NCBI GenBank assembly: GCA_035315685.1
Contig: DATFXR010000297.1
Span: 1-5,344 of the forward strand
DNA length: 5,344 bases
Direction: 5' to 3'
From: QHWK01 sp035315685
Lineage (GTDB): Bacteria > Acidobacteriota > Vicinamibacteria > Vicinamibacterales > CAVVIG01
Under the pieces are notes generated by a model. The model was not told where the DNA came from, searched no databases, and worked only from the letters and a program-made list of their open reading frames with translations. Below are positions 1-5,344 of this stretch, in pieces. Position numbers and translations under genes: made by a program. How positions within the stretch are numbered: the stretch's first letter is position 1; the number at the start of each line of letters is the position of its first letter.

Positions 1-1
1 C

Positions 2-832
2 GACGCATGCGGCGAGTGCGCGGCGTGCACGCGCATCGCGCGCGGGGTTCATCCCGACGTGGTGGTCGTCGAACCGGAAGACAGCGGCGCGATCAAGATC
101 GAACAGATCCGCGACATCGTCGATCGCGCCGCATACCGTCCCTTCGAAGGCCGGCGGCGGGTCGTCGTCATCGACCAGGCCGATGCGCTCGGCGTGCCGC
201 CGCAGCACGCCCTGCTGAAAACGCTCGAGGAGCCGCCGCCCTCGTCGGTCTTCGTCCTGGTCACGTCGCGTCCCGACATCCTGCTGCCGACTGTCCGATC
301 GAGGTGTCCGCAGCTCCGGTTCCGTCCGCTCTCTCCGCCCGAGATCGCCGCGGCGCTGGTTGCGCGTGGCATCGCGGATCACAAGGCGCGCGCGATCGCG
401 GCCACGTCGAACGGCAGCCTGGGCGACGCGCTCGCAGCGGCGGACGGCGAACACATGGACGCGCTCGACATCGCGCGGACCGTGTTGATCAAGGCGGCGG
501 CAGAGCGCGAGCCGTCACGGCGAATCGACGCGGCAAGAGATCTGATGACCGGCGTCGGCTCCAGTGGCGCCGCCGATCGCGAACAGCTGTCGTCGTACCT
601 CCGGGCGATGGCGTCGCTGCTGCGCGATGTCGAAGTGCTGGCGACCGGCGCCGACGCCAGCCTGCTCGCGAACCCCGACGCCCGTGCCGCGCTCGAGCGC
701 CTCACCGCGGCATATCGGCGCGATCGCGGCGTCGACGCGTTCGCGGCCGTCGATCGCGCGCTCGTCGCGCTCGCGCCGCCTCGCAACGCCGCCACGAAGA
801 TCGTCGCCGACTGGGTGGTGCTGCAGCTATGA
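2..832 (+). CDS. holB: DNA polymerase III subunit delta-prime (partial, 5' end missing)
   Basis: This is the C-terminal 276 residues of the clamp-loader delta-prime subunit, part of the DnaX complex that loads the beta sliding clamp. The frame is open to the left edge, so the true start and the Walker A region lie outside the window. Residues 1-20 of the visible part hold three cysteines (C3, C6, C9) of the usual four-Cys zinc module, followed by the family-typical GVHPDV. A Walker-B-like strand VVVIDQADAL lies at about 54-63, ALLKTLEEPP at 70-79, and the SRC motif, the clamp-loader arginine finger, at 100-102. The remaining roughly 170 Ala-rich residues fit the lid and collar domains. DnaX itself shares these AAA+ motifs, but the short C-terminus and the ricT neighbour favour HolB. 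The stop overlaps the ricT start (ATGA). A GTG at position 59 is not the start, because the zinc module upstream is in frame. Confidence 0.9.
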   Translation, partial: DACGECAACTRIARGVHPDVVVVEPEDSGAIKIEQIRDIVDRAAYRPFEGRRRVVVIDQADALGVPPQHALLKTLEEPPPSSVFVLVTSRPDILLPTVRSRCPQLRFRPLSPPEIAAALVARGIADHKARAIAATSNGSLGDALAAADGEHMDALDIARTVLIKAAAEREPSRRIDAARDLMTGVGSSGAADREQLSSYLRAMASLLRDVEVLATGADASLLANPDARAALERLTAAYRRDRGVDAFAAVDRALVALAPPRNAATKIVADWVVLQL

Positions 833-1596
833 CGCCGCCGCGCCCCGCGGTCGTCGCCGTGAAGCTGACACCGGTCGGCCGCGCGAATACCTACGTCCTC
901 GGGGAGGCGCAGCCGACACCCCGGTGCGGCGACGCCGTCGTCGTCCAGAGCGACAGCGGCACCGCGCTCGGCACGGTCGTGCGCAACATCCCGCAGCTCG
1001 AGCCGAAACGGACACCGACCGGCGATCAGCCACCGCGGGTCGTACGCATCGCCACGCGAGACGACATCGTCGCGCGGATGAAGCACAAGCATCGCGAGCA
1101 GGAGGCGCACCGGATCGCGCTGCTGAAGATTCGCGAGCGCGGCCTCGGCATGAAGCTCGCGCGCGTCGAGCAGTCGTTCGACGGCTCGAAGCTGATTTTC
1201 TACTTCACCGCCGAGGGCCGCGTCGATTTCCGCGAGCTCGTGCGCGAGCTTGCCGCCGAATTCCGTACGCGTATCGAGATGCGGCAGATCGGTGTGCGTG
1301 ACGAAGCCAAGATGTACGGCGGCTACGGGACCTGCGGCCGGCCGCTCTGCTGCACGACGTTTCTCCACACGTTCGAGCCGGTGTCGATCAAGATGGCCAA
1401 GCAGCAGGACCTGAGCCTCAACCCGTCGAAGCTCTCGGGCCTGTGCGGCCGATTGAAATGCTGTCTCCGCTACGAGTTGCCGAATGCGAAAGGCGTTCAG
1501 CACGGCGGCTGCGGCAGCGAAGGCGGCTGCGATAATCCAAGCGGCTGCGGCGCCGGAGGCTGCGCCTCCGGCGGCGTCTGTCGCTGTCATGGCTAA
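829..1596 (+). CDS. ricT: RicT/YaaT-family PSP1-domain protein with Cys-rich tail
   Basis: This 255-residue protein belongs to the PSP1 C-terminal-domain family. In Bacillus subtilis, RicT (YaaT) forms the RicA-RicF-RicT complex, which binds Fe-S clusters and modulates RNase Y-dependent mRNA maturation; the role outside Firmicutes is less clear. The family core is at about 75-220: GVRDEAKMYGGYGTCG (155-170), then two related motifs CGRPLCC (169-175) and CGRLKCC (206-212), separated by FEPVSIKMAKQQDLSLNPSKLSGL. The N-terminal 70 residues resemble the small beta domain of the family. After residue 221 comes a Gly/Cys-rich tail with six cysteines (C228, C234, C240, C245, C251, C253) that could bind metal (inference). 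The ATG at 829 overlaps the holB stop and there is no clear Shine-Dalgarno, which fits translational coupling. The frame stays open upstream to position 7, but that part is a shadow of holB. The last codons and the TAA lie inside the 1589-1690 inverted repeat, so the C-terminus may have been reshaped by that repeat. Confidence 0.92.
   Translation: MTPPRPAVVAVKLTPVGRANTYVLGEAQPTPRCGDAVVVQSDSGTALGTVVRNIPQLEPKRTPTGDQPPRVVRIATRDDIVARMKHKHREQEAHRIALLKIRERGLGMKLARVEQSFDGSKLIFYFTAEGRVDFRELVRELAAEFRTRIEMRQIGVRDEAKMYGGYGTCGRPLCCTTFLHTFEPVSIKMAKQQDLSLNPSKLSGLCGRLKCCLRYELPNAKGVQHGGCGSEGGCDNPSGCGAGGCASGGVCRCHG
1551..1573 (+). repeat. Perfect GC-rich hairpin inside the 3' end of ricT
   Basis: Bases 1551-1560 (CGCCGGAGGC) are the exact reverse complement of 1564-1573, with a three-base TGC loop, giving a 10-bp stem. 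It encodes part of the Gly/Cys-rich tail of RicT. It could be a short palindromic repeat of the REP type that was captured in the coding region, or simply a by-product of GGC/TGC codon use. No T-tract follows, so it is not a standard intrinsic terminator. The pairing is certain; its function is unknown. Confidence 0.6.
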
Positions 1597-1690
1597 TGGC
1601 TGATGGCTAATGGCTATGGTTGATGGCTGATGGTAGGAGCGAGATGCTTAACTCTTAGCCATAGCCATCAGCCATTAGCCATCAGCCATT
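1589..1690. repeat. Large inverted repeat built from ATGGCTR heptamers
   Basis: The left arm (1589-1635) is a run of ATGGCTA, ATGGCTG and close variants in near-perfect 7-base steps. The right arm (1656-1689) is the same heptamer on the other strand (TAGCCAT, CAGCCAT). Bases 1595-1615 are an exact 21-base inverted match to 1670-1690. Inside this, 1622-1628 pairs with 1663-1669, and 1630-1633 with 1659-1662. The loop is about 25 bases (1634-1658). The RNA would form a long, AT-richer hairpin spanning the ricT stop and nearly all of the ricT-pdxA gap. There is no T-tract, transposase or flanking duplication that I can see. It may protect the ricT mRNA 3' end, cause Rho-independent-like pausing, or be a small non-autonomous mobile palindrome; these roles are inference. 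Confidence 0.85.
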
Positions 1691-1707
1691 GACGCAGACA
1701 CCATTCA

Positions 1708-2577
1708 GTGAAACCACGAGTCGCCGTCACCGTCGGTGACCCTGCCGGCATCGGACCCGAGGTCGCGGCGAAAGCTGCGGCTGATGCGCGCGTGCTCGCC
1801 GCGTGCGAGCCGGTCGTCTACGGACCTCCGGCCGCGTCACACGTCGAGCCCGGCGTCCTCAGCGCGGCGGCCGGCCGCGCCGCCTATGACGTCATCGTTC
1901 ACGCGGTGGACGACGCGAAGCGCGGCGAGGTCCAGGCGATGGCGACGGCGCCGATCAACAAGGAAGCGTTTCGCCTCGCCGGCCTCGAGTGGAACGGCCA
2001 CACCGATCTGCTCGCGCATCTCACGGGCGCGCGCCACGTTGCGATGATGTTCCATTCCGACGTGCTGCGCGTCGTGTTGGCGACCGTGCACGTCGCGCTC
2101 GCCGACGTACCGCGGCTGCTGACACAATCGACGTTGGAACGGACGATTGCGCTCACCGCGCGCGAACTGCCGCGGTTCGACAAGATTGCCCCGCGCATCG
2201 CCGTGGCCGGCCTCAATCCGCACGCAGGCGAGCATGGGTTGTTCGGACGCGAGGAGGCCGAGGTGATCGCACCGGCGATAGAGTCGTGCCGTGCGCACGG
2301 CATCGACGTCAGCGGTCCCTTTCCAGCCGACACGGTCTTCGTGCGCGCCCGCCGCGGCGAGTTCGACGTTGTCGTGGCCTGCTACCACGATCAGGGACTG
2401 ATTCCGGTGAAGCTGCTGGCGTTCGGCCAGGCCGTCAACGTGACGCTCGGCCTGCCGATCATCCGCACCTCGGTCGATCACGGCACCGCGTTCGACATCG
2501 CCGGCAAAGGCGTTGCCGATCCTGAGAGTATGATCGCAGCCGTGCTGCTCGCCGCGAGGCTCGCCCGGGCGGCGTGA
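1708..2577 (+). CDS. pdxA: 4-hydroxythreonine-4-phosphate dehydrogenase
   Basis: PdxA oxidises 4-phosphohydroxy-L-threonine with NAD; the product decarboxylates to 3-amino-1-hydroxyacetone 1-phosphate, which PdxJ joins to deoxyxylulose 5-phosphate to make pyridoxine 5'-phosphate. It is cytosolic. The 289-residue product carries VGDPAGIGPEVAAKA (9-23), TAPINKEAF (80-88), NGHTDLLA (96-103), LNPHAGEHG (169-177), CYHDQGL (225-231) and GLPIIRTSVDHGTAFDIAG (248-266). H128, H172 and H227 sit at the spacing of the three metal ligands of the E. coli enzyme. The protein is about 30-40 residues shorter than usual, and the loss lies between residues 40 and 60 in the N-terminal half. GTG 1708 is the only plausible start: the in-frame TGA at 1690-1692 closes the frame just upstream and the family N-terminus begins here. 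No Shine-Dalgarno is visible. A PdxA2-like sugar-acid phosphate dehydrogenase is a less likely alternative. Confidence 0.95.
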   Translation: MKPRVAVTVGDPAGIGPEVAAKAAADARVLAACEPVVYGPPAASHVEPGVLSAAAGRAAYDVIVHAVDDAKRGEVQAMATAPINKEAFRLAGLEWNGHTDLLAHLTGARHVAMMFHSDVLRVVLATVHVALADVPRLLTQSTLERTIALTARELPRFDKIAPRIAVAGLNPHAGEHGLFGREEAEVIAPAIESCRAHGIDVSGPFPADTVFVRARRGEFDVVVACYHDQGLIPVKLLAFGQAVNVTLGLPIIRTSVDHGTAFDIAGKGVADPESMIAAVLLAARLARAA

Positions 2578-2628
2578 GTCGCGAGCGCGAAGCCTTTGCC
2601 GCGCGACAGACCGGACGATCAACGCGTC
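2578..2628. other. Short pdxA-smpB spacer before the tandem array
   Basis: No gene is seen here. GTCGCG at 2578-2583, directly after the pdxA stop, can pair with CGCGAC at 2602-2607, a weak stem with no T-tract. Bases 2611-2628 begin CCGGAC and look like a decayed 3' half of the 34-bp unit that repeats immediately downstream. Both readings are tentative. Confidence 0.35.
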
Positions 2629-2761
2629 GTAGCGTCCGGCCTTAGCCGGACCGTGATTGGCAGTAGTGTCCGGCTTTACCCGGACTGTGATTGACGGTAG
2701 CGTCCGGCTTTAGCCGGACTGTGATTGACGGTAGCGTCCGGCTTTGGCCGGACCGTGATCC
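2629..2761 (+). repeat. Four tandem 34-bp palindromic units abutting the smpB start
   Basis: Units begin at 2629, 2663, 2697 and 2731 with an exact 34-base period; the fourth merges into the smpB start codon. Each contains a version of GTCCGGCTTTAGCCGGAC followed by a GTGATTGACG-like linker. The 7-bp stem is intact in units 1, 3 and 4 (2634-2640/2645-2651, 2702-2708/2713-2719, 2736-2742/2747-2753) and is 6 bp in unit 2 (2668-2673/2680-2685). Substitutions fall mainly in the loop (CTTA, TTTA, TTTG) and the linker, so the stem seems preserved. The 3' arm of the last stem contains the only GGA-like ribosome-binding candidate for smpB. This is the style of bacterial interspersed palindromic (REP-like) elements; it is not CRISPR, because there are no spacers. 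Confidence 0.9.
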
Positions 2762-3238
2762 ATGGCTGAACGAACCGAGCGCGAGAAAGCGCAATCCAGC
2801 ATCGCGGAAAACCGGAAGGCGTTCCACGACTTCCACATTCTCGAGACGTTCGAGGCGGGCCTCGTCCTGCTCGGCACCGAGGTGAAGGCGATCCGCGAAG
2901 GCCGCGTCAACCTGCGCGACAGCTACGCGCGCGTCGAGGACGGCGAGGTGTTTCTCTACAACGTGAACATCAGTCCGTACAGCCACCGTGGTTACGCCGA
3001 CCACGCGCCGCTTCGCCAGCGCAAGCTGCTGCTCCATCGCGACGAGATCCGCAAGCTGATTGGCAAGACGGTCGAGAAGGGGATGACGCTCGTCCCGACC
3101 CGCCTCTACTTCAAGAACGGCCGCGTCAAGGTGGCGGTCGCGCTCGCGAAGGGCAAGAAAGAGTACGACAAGCGCGAGACGATCAAGCGGCGCGAGGTCG
3201 ATCGCGAGACCCGCGCCGCCGTCAAATCCCGCCGCTAG
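2762..3238 (+). CDS. smpB: SsrA-binding protein SmpB
   Basis: SmpB binds tmRNA (ssrA) and delivers it to stalled ribosomes in trans-translation, rescuing the ribosome and tagging the broken peptide. The 158-residue length matches the family. Visible signatures are ENRKAFHDFHILETFEAGLVLLGTEVKAIREGRVN (16-50), LYNVNISPYSHRGYADHAPLRQRKLLLH (65-92) and the GKKEYDKRETIKRRE segment (131-145), followed by a basic tail (146-158) that in the family folds into the mRNA channel. The ATG at 2762 gives the expected short N-terminus. The Shine-Dalgarno is poor: only GGA at 2750-2752, nine bases upstream and inside a repeat hairpin. The ssrA RNA gene itself is not in this window. Confidence 0.98.
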   Translation: MAERTEREKAQSSIAENRKAFHDFHILETFEAGLVLLGTEVKAIREGRVNLRDSYARVEDGEVFLYNVNISPYSHRGYADHAPLRQRKLLLHRDEIRKLIGKTVEKGMTLVPTRLYFKNGRVKVAVALAKGKKEYDKRETIKRREVDRETRAAVKSRR

Positions 3239-3251
3239 CCCGCGGCGCGGC

Positions 3252-3257
3252 TACAAT
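3252..3257 (+). promoter_or_regulatory. Candidate -10 box (TACAAT) ahead of the aminotransferase
   Basis: TACAAT matches the sigma-70 -10 consensus in five of six positions and stands out in a GC-rich 28-base gap. Transcription starting about seven bases downstream would begin near 3264, leaving a leader of only a few bases before the ATG at 3267. No -35-like element is seen at 16-18 bases upstream, and there is no Shine-Dalgarno, so a near-leaderless message is possible. Based on one short motif only. Confidence 0.4.
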
Positions 3258-3266
3258 AGCGACACG

Positions 3267-4400
3267 ATGCCCGTTCCGCTGCTCGATCTGAATGCGCAGT
3301 ACCGCCCGCTGCGCGAAGCGATTCTCGCTGCGATCACGCGGGTCTGCGACAGCCAGCGCTTCATCATGGGGCCGGAAATCGACGCGCTCGAGCACGAGCT
3401 CGCGTCGCAGCTCGGCATCCGACACGCGATCTCGGTCTCCTCCGGGACCGACGCGCTGCTGCTCGCGTTGATGGCGCTTGGCATCGGTCGCGGCGACGAA
3501 GTGGTGACGACGACTTATTCGTTCTTCGCGACGGCAGGCTGTGTGGTCCGGCTCGGCGCGAAGCCGGTCCTCGTGGACATCGACCCCGCGACCTTCACCA
3601 TCGATCCCTCGCAGACGGCAGCGGCGATCACGCCGCGGACGAAAGCGATCCTGCCGGTGCATCTCTACGGACTGGCGGCGGATCTCGATTCAATCATGGC
3701 GGCGGCCGACCACGCCGGCGTTCCGGTGATCGAGGATGCGGCGCAGGCGATCGGCGCGACCTACAGGTCGCGTCCGCTCGGGGGAATCGGCGCACTGGGC
3801 TGCTTTTCGTTCTTCCCGTCCAAGAATCTCGGCGCGTTCGGCGACGCCGGGTTGCTCACCACCAACGACGACGGACTTGCGAAACAGGCGCGGCTGCTGC
3901 GCACGCACGGCATGCAGCCTCGCTACTACCATCACGTCGTCGGTGCCAATTTCAGGATGGACGCGCTGCAGGCAGCGGTGCTTCGCGTCAAGGCGCCGCA
4001 CCTCGACGCGTGGACCGAGGGCCGCCGCCGCAACGCGGCGCGGTATCGCGCGCTGTTCCGCGAGGCCGGACTGGGCGACGTCGTCGATCTGCCGATCGAA
4101 CCGCCGGATCGGCGCCACATCTACAACCAGTTCGTCATCCGCACGCCCGAGCGCGATGGTTTGAAGCGCCATCTCGATGAGCAGGGCATCGGTAACGAGA
4201 TCTATTACCCCGTGCCCTTCCATCTGCAGCCGTGCTTCGCGGATCTCGGCTACCGCCGCGGCGCGTTTCCACACGCGGAGCGTGCGGCGGCCGAGACGCT
4301 CGCGATTCCGATCTACGGCGAGCTCACCGAGGCGCAGCAGCGGACGGTCGTCTCCACGATCGGCCAATTCGTCCACCGTAACGTCGGAGCCGCCCGATGA
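3267..4400 (+). CDS. DegT/DnrJ/EryC1/StrS-family PLP-dependent sugar aminotransferase
   Basis: This 377-residue fold-type I aminotransferase belongs to the family that aminates keto groups of nucleotide-linked sugars for surface polysaccharide or glycan synthesis, usually using glutamate. The N-terminus VPLLDLNAQYRPLREAI is family-typical. Other landmarks are RFIMGPEIDALE (31-42), SSGTDALLLAL (58-68), GDEVVTTTYSFFATA (76-90), LPVHLYGL (129-136), VIEDAAQAIGA (154-164) with cofactor-binding D157 and Q160, and SFFPSKNLGAFGDAG (181-195) with K186 as the Schiff-base lysine. NFRMDALQAAVL (228-239) and YYPVPFHLQP (313-322) complete the pattern. It looks intact. The sequence resembles the WbpE/WlbC and VioA/FdtB group, but the exact sugar cannot be told. 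Other sugar-pathway genes are absent from the window. Its stop overlaps the symporter start. Confidence 0.94.
   Translation: MPVPLLDLNAQYRPLREAILAAITRVCDSQRFIMGPEIDALEHELASQLGIRHAISVSSGTDALLLALMALGIGRGDEVVTTTYSFFATAGCVVRLGAKPVLVDIDPATFTIDPSQTAAAITPRTKAILPVHLYGLAADLDSIMAAADHAGVPVIEDAAQAIGATYRSRPLGGIGALGCFSFFPSKNLGAFGDAGLLTTNDDGLAKQARLLRTHGMQPRYYHHVVGANFRMDALQAAVLRVKAPHLDAWTEGRRRNAARYRALFREAGLGDVVDLPIEPPDRRHIYNQFVIRTPERDGLKRHLDEQGIGNEIYYPVPFHLQPCFADLGYRRGAFPHAERAAAETLAIPIYGELTEAQQRTVVSTIGQFVHRNVGAAR
4386..4389 (+). promoter_or_regulatory. Shine-Dalgarno for the symporter
   Basis: GGAG lies seven bases before the ATG at 4397, inside the last codons of the aminotransferase gene. It is the clearest ribosome-binding site in the window and fixes the symporter start. 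Confidence 0.65.
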
Positions 4401-5344
4401 TTCGCAGCCAATCGGCGTCTGCGGCGGCCGCACGACCGAGCCGGCTGCCGAGCGTGACGACGCAGATTTTCATCGGCCTCGTGCTCGGCATCGCTGTCGG
4501 CTCCCTGTTTCCGTCGTTCGGCGTCGCCATCAAGCCACTCGCCGACGTGTTCCTGCGGATGATCAAGATGATCATCGCGCCGCTGCTGTTCTCGACGCTC
4601 GTCGTCGGGATCGCCGGCACCGGCGATTTGAAGGCGATGGGCCGCATCGGATTGAAGGCAATCGTCTACTTCGAGGTCGCCACGACGATTGCGCTCGTCC
4701 TCGGGCTCGTGCTCGTCAATCTGTTCAAACCCGGCGCCGGCATGACGCTGCCGATTGGCGCCGACACATCGACCGCGGCCGCGATGGCGCAGAACCAGCA
4801 GCACGCGTGGGACATCCTCCTGCACATGTTTCCCACCTCGGTCATCGACTCGATGGCACGTGGCGACATCCTGCAGGTGGTGATCTTCTCGCTGTTCTTC
4901 GGCATCGCGCTGGCCGCGATTGGCGCGAAAGGGCAGCCGGTGCTCGACGTCCTCGAGGGCACCGCGCAGGCGATGTTCAGGTTCACCGGCTACGTGATGG
5001 CGTTCGCGCCGATCGGCGTGTTCGCCGCGATTGCCGCCACCGTCGGCGGCAAAGGGCTCGCGATCCTGTTCACGCTGGGCAAGCTGGTCGCGTTGATGTA
5101 CTTCGGCCTCGCGATCTTCGCGATCATCGTCCTGGGCGTCGTCTCGTATCTGATCCGGGTACCGTTCCTCACCTTCGTCAAGACCATCCGCGAGCCCTTC
5201 CTGATCGCCTTCACCACCGCCAGCTCGGAGGCCGCGCTGCCGAAGTCGCTCGAGGTGATGGAGCGCTTCGGCGTCCCGAAGAACATCGTCGGCTTCGTGC
5301 TGCCGACCGGCTACAGCTTCAATCTCGACGGATCCACGCTCTAC
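4397..5344 (+). CDS. Dicarboxylate/amino-acid:cation symporter (SDF family), partial 3' end
   Basis: The frame runs without a stop from ATG 4397 to the right edge, giving 316 residues of an inner-membrane symporter of the DctA/GltP/GltT family, which takes up C4-dicarboxylates or glutamate/aspartate with protons or sodium. The start of the core is TTQIFIGLVLGIAVGSLFP (21-39), preceded by a 20-residue polar/Ala tail. Likely membrane segments lie near 22-40, 46-72, 86-110, 155-178, 195-217 and 226-254. The signature RMIKMIIAPLLFSTLVVGI is at 54-72; hairpin HP1 carries TTASSEAALPKS (273-284); TM7 begins IVGFVLPTGYSFNLDGSTLY (297-316), which is where the window ends. About 100 residues (the rest of TM7, HP2 and TM8) are missing, so substrate-specific residues cannot be read. 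The ATGA overlap with the aminotransferase suggests coupled translation, although the two functions are not obviously related. Confidence 0.95.
   Translation, partial: MIRSQSASAAAARPSRLPSVTTQIFIGLVLGIAVGSLFPSFGVAIKPLADVFLRMIKMIIAPLLFSTLVVGIAGTGDLKAMGRIGLKAIVYFEVATTIALVLGLVLVNLFKPGAGMTLPIGADTSTAAAMAQNQQHAWDILLHMFPTSVIDSMARGDILQVVIFSLFFGIALAAIGAKGQPVLDVLEGTAQAMFRFTGYVMAFAPIGVFAAIAATVGGKGLAILFTLGKLVALMYFGLAIFAIIVLGVVSYLIRVPFLTFVKTIREPFLIAFTTASSEAALPKSLEVMERFGVPKNIVGFVLPTGYSFNLDGSTLY

Noticed and set aside
7..828. In-frame upstream extension of ricT to position 7
   Set aside because: The translated extension is Arg-rich and does not resemble the family; the same DNA encodes HolB in another frame, and the ATG at 829 matches the RicT N-terminus.
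379..1590. Long minus-strand open frame (403 codons) opposite holB and ricT
   Set aside because: It lies antisense to two clearly recognised genes; long shadow frames are expected at this GC content, and its translation is low-complexity Ala/Arg-rich with no recognisable motif.
1589..1690. Insertion sequence or intrinsic terminator
   Set aside because: There is no room for a transposase, no target-site duplication is visible, and no T-run follows the hairpin, so neither label is supported.
1837..2622. Minus-strand open frame opposite pdxA
   Set aside because: It covers the conserved PdxA motifs in antisense, its translation is Arg/His-rich with no family signature, and it has no spacing logic with any neighbour.
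2691..2753. TTGACG elements (2691-2696, 2725-2730) as -35 boxes for smpB
   Set aside because: They recur because they are part of the repeat linker, and the bases about 17 downstream are CCGGAC, not a -10 box.
2629..2761. CRISPR array
   Set aside because: The units are directly tandem with a 34-base period and no unique spacers, and there are no cas genes.
3690..4433. Minus-strand open frame opposite the aminotransferase
   Set aside because: Shadow of a well-supported gene; no recognisable domain.
1..5344. A novel defence, mobile or biosynthetic system
   Set aside because: All six genes belong to well-known families and fill the window; no unknown protein gene, recombinase, toxin-antitoxin pair or RNA gene was found.

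Overview
This is a high-GC bacterial window whose genes all lie on the + strand. It reads as an ordinary chromosomal housekeeping segment. Six protein genes are supported. In order they are: the C-terminal part of DNA polymerase III delta-prime (holB, cut by the left edge); a RicT/YaaT-type PSP1 protein; pdxA; smpB; a DegT/DnrJ/EryC1-family sugar aminotransferase; and the N-terminal three quarters of a dicarboxylate/amino-acid:cation symporter (cut by the right edge). The GC content, the holB-ricT pair in a genome with this codon use, scarce Shine-Dalgarno sequences and two kinds of short palindromic intergenic repeat suggest an Acidobacteriota-like genome, perhaps Vicinamibacteria. That assignment is inference from style and cannot be verified here.

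Layout: holB (2-832) and ricT (829-1596) overlap by ATGA and look translationally coupled. Positions 1589-1690 hold a large inverted repeat made of ATGGCTR heptamers. Its left arm supplies the last codons and the stop of ricT, and its right arm ends just before the GTG start of pdxA (1708-2577). The pdxA-smpB gap holds four 34-bp tandem units (2629 to about 2762), each with a GTCCGGC/GCCGGAC stem-loop; the last unit runs into the smpB start. smpB (2762-3238) is followed after 28 bases by the aminotransferase (3267-4400), which has a TACAAT box just ahead of its start. The symporter (4397 to the edge) overlaps the aminotransferase by ATGA and has a good GGAG ribosome site.

The genes serve separate processes: replication clamp loading, RNA processing or Fe-S-related RicT function, vitamin B6 synthesis, trans-translation, surface-sugar synthesis and solute uptake. 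The two ATGA overlaps (holB/ricT and aminotransferase/symporter) are the only strong signs of co-expression. The PLP made downstream of PdxA is the cofactor of the aminotransferase, but that link is generic.

I see no novel multi-gene system. The parts that repay attention are non-coding: the heptamer inverted repeat that contains the ricT stop, the 34-bp hairpin array covering the smpB ribosome-binding region, and a hairpin-encoding Cys-rich tail on RicT.
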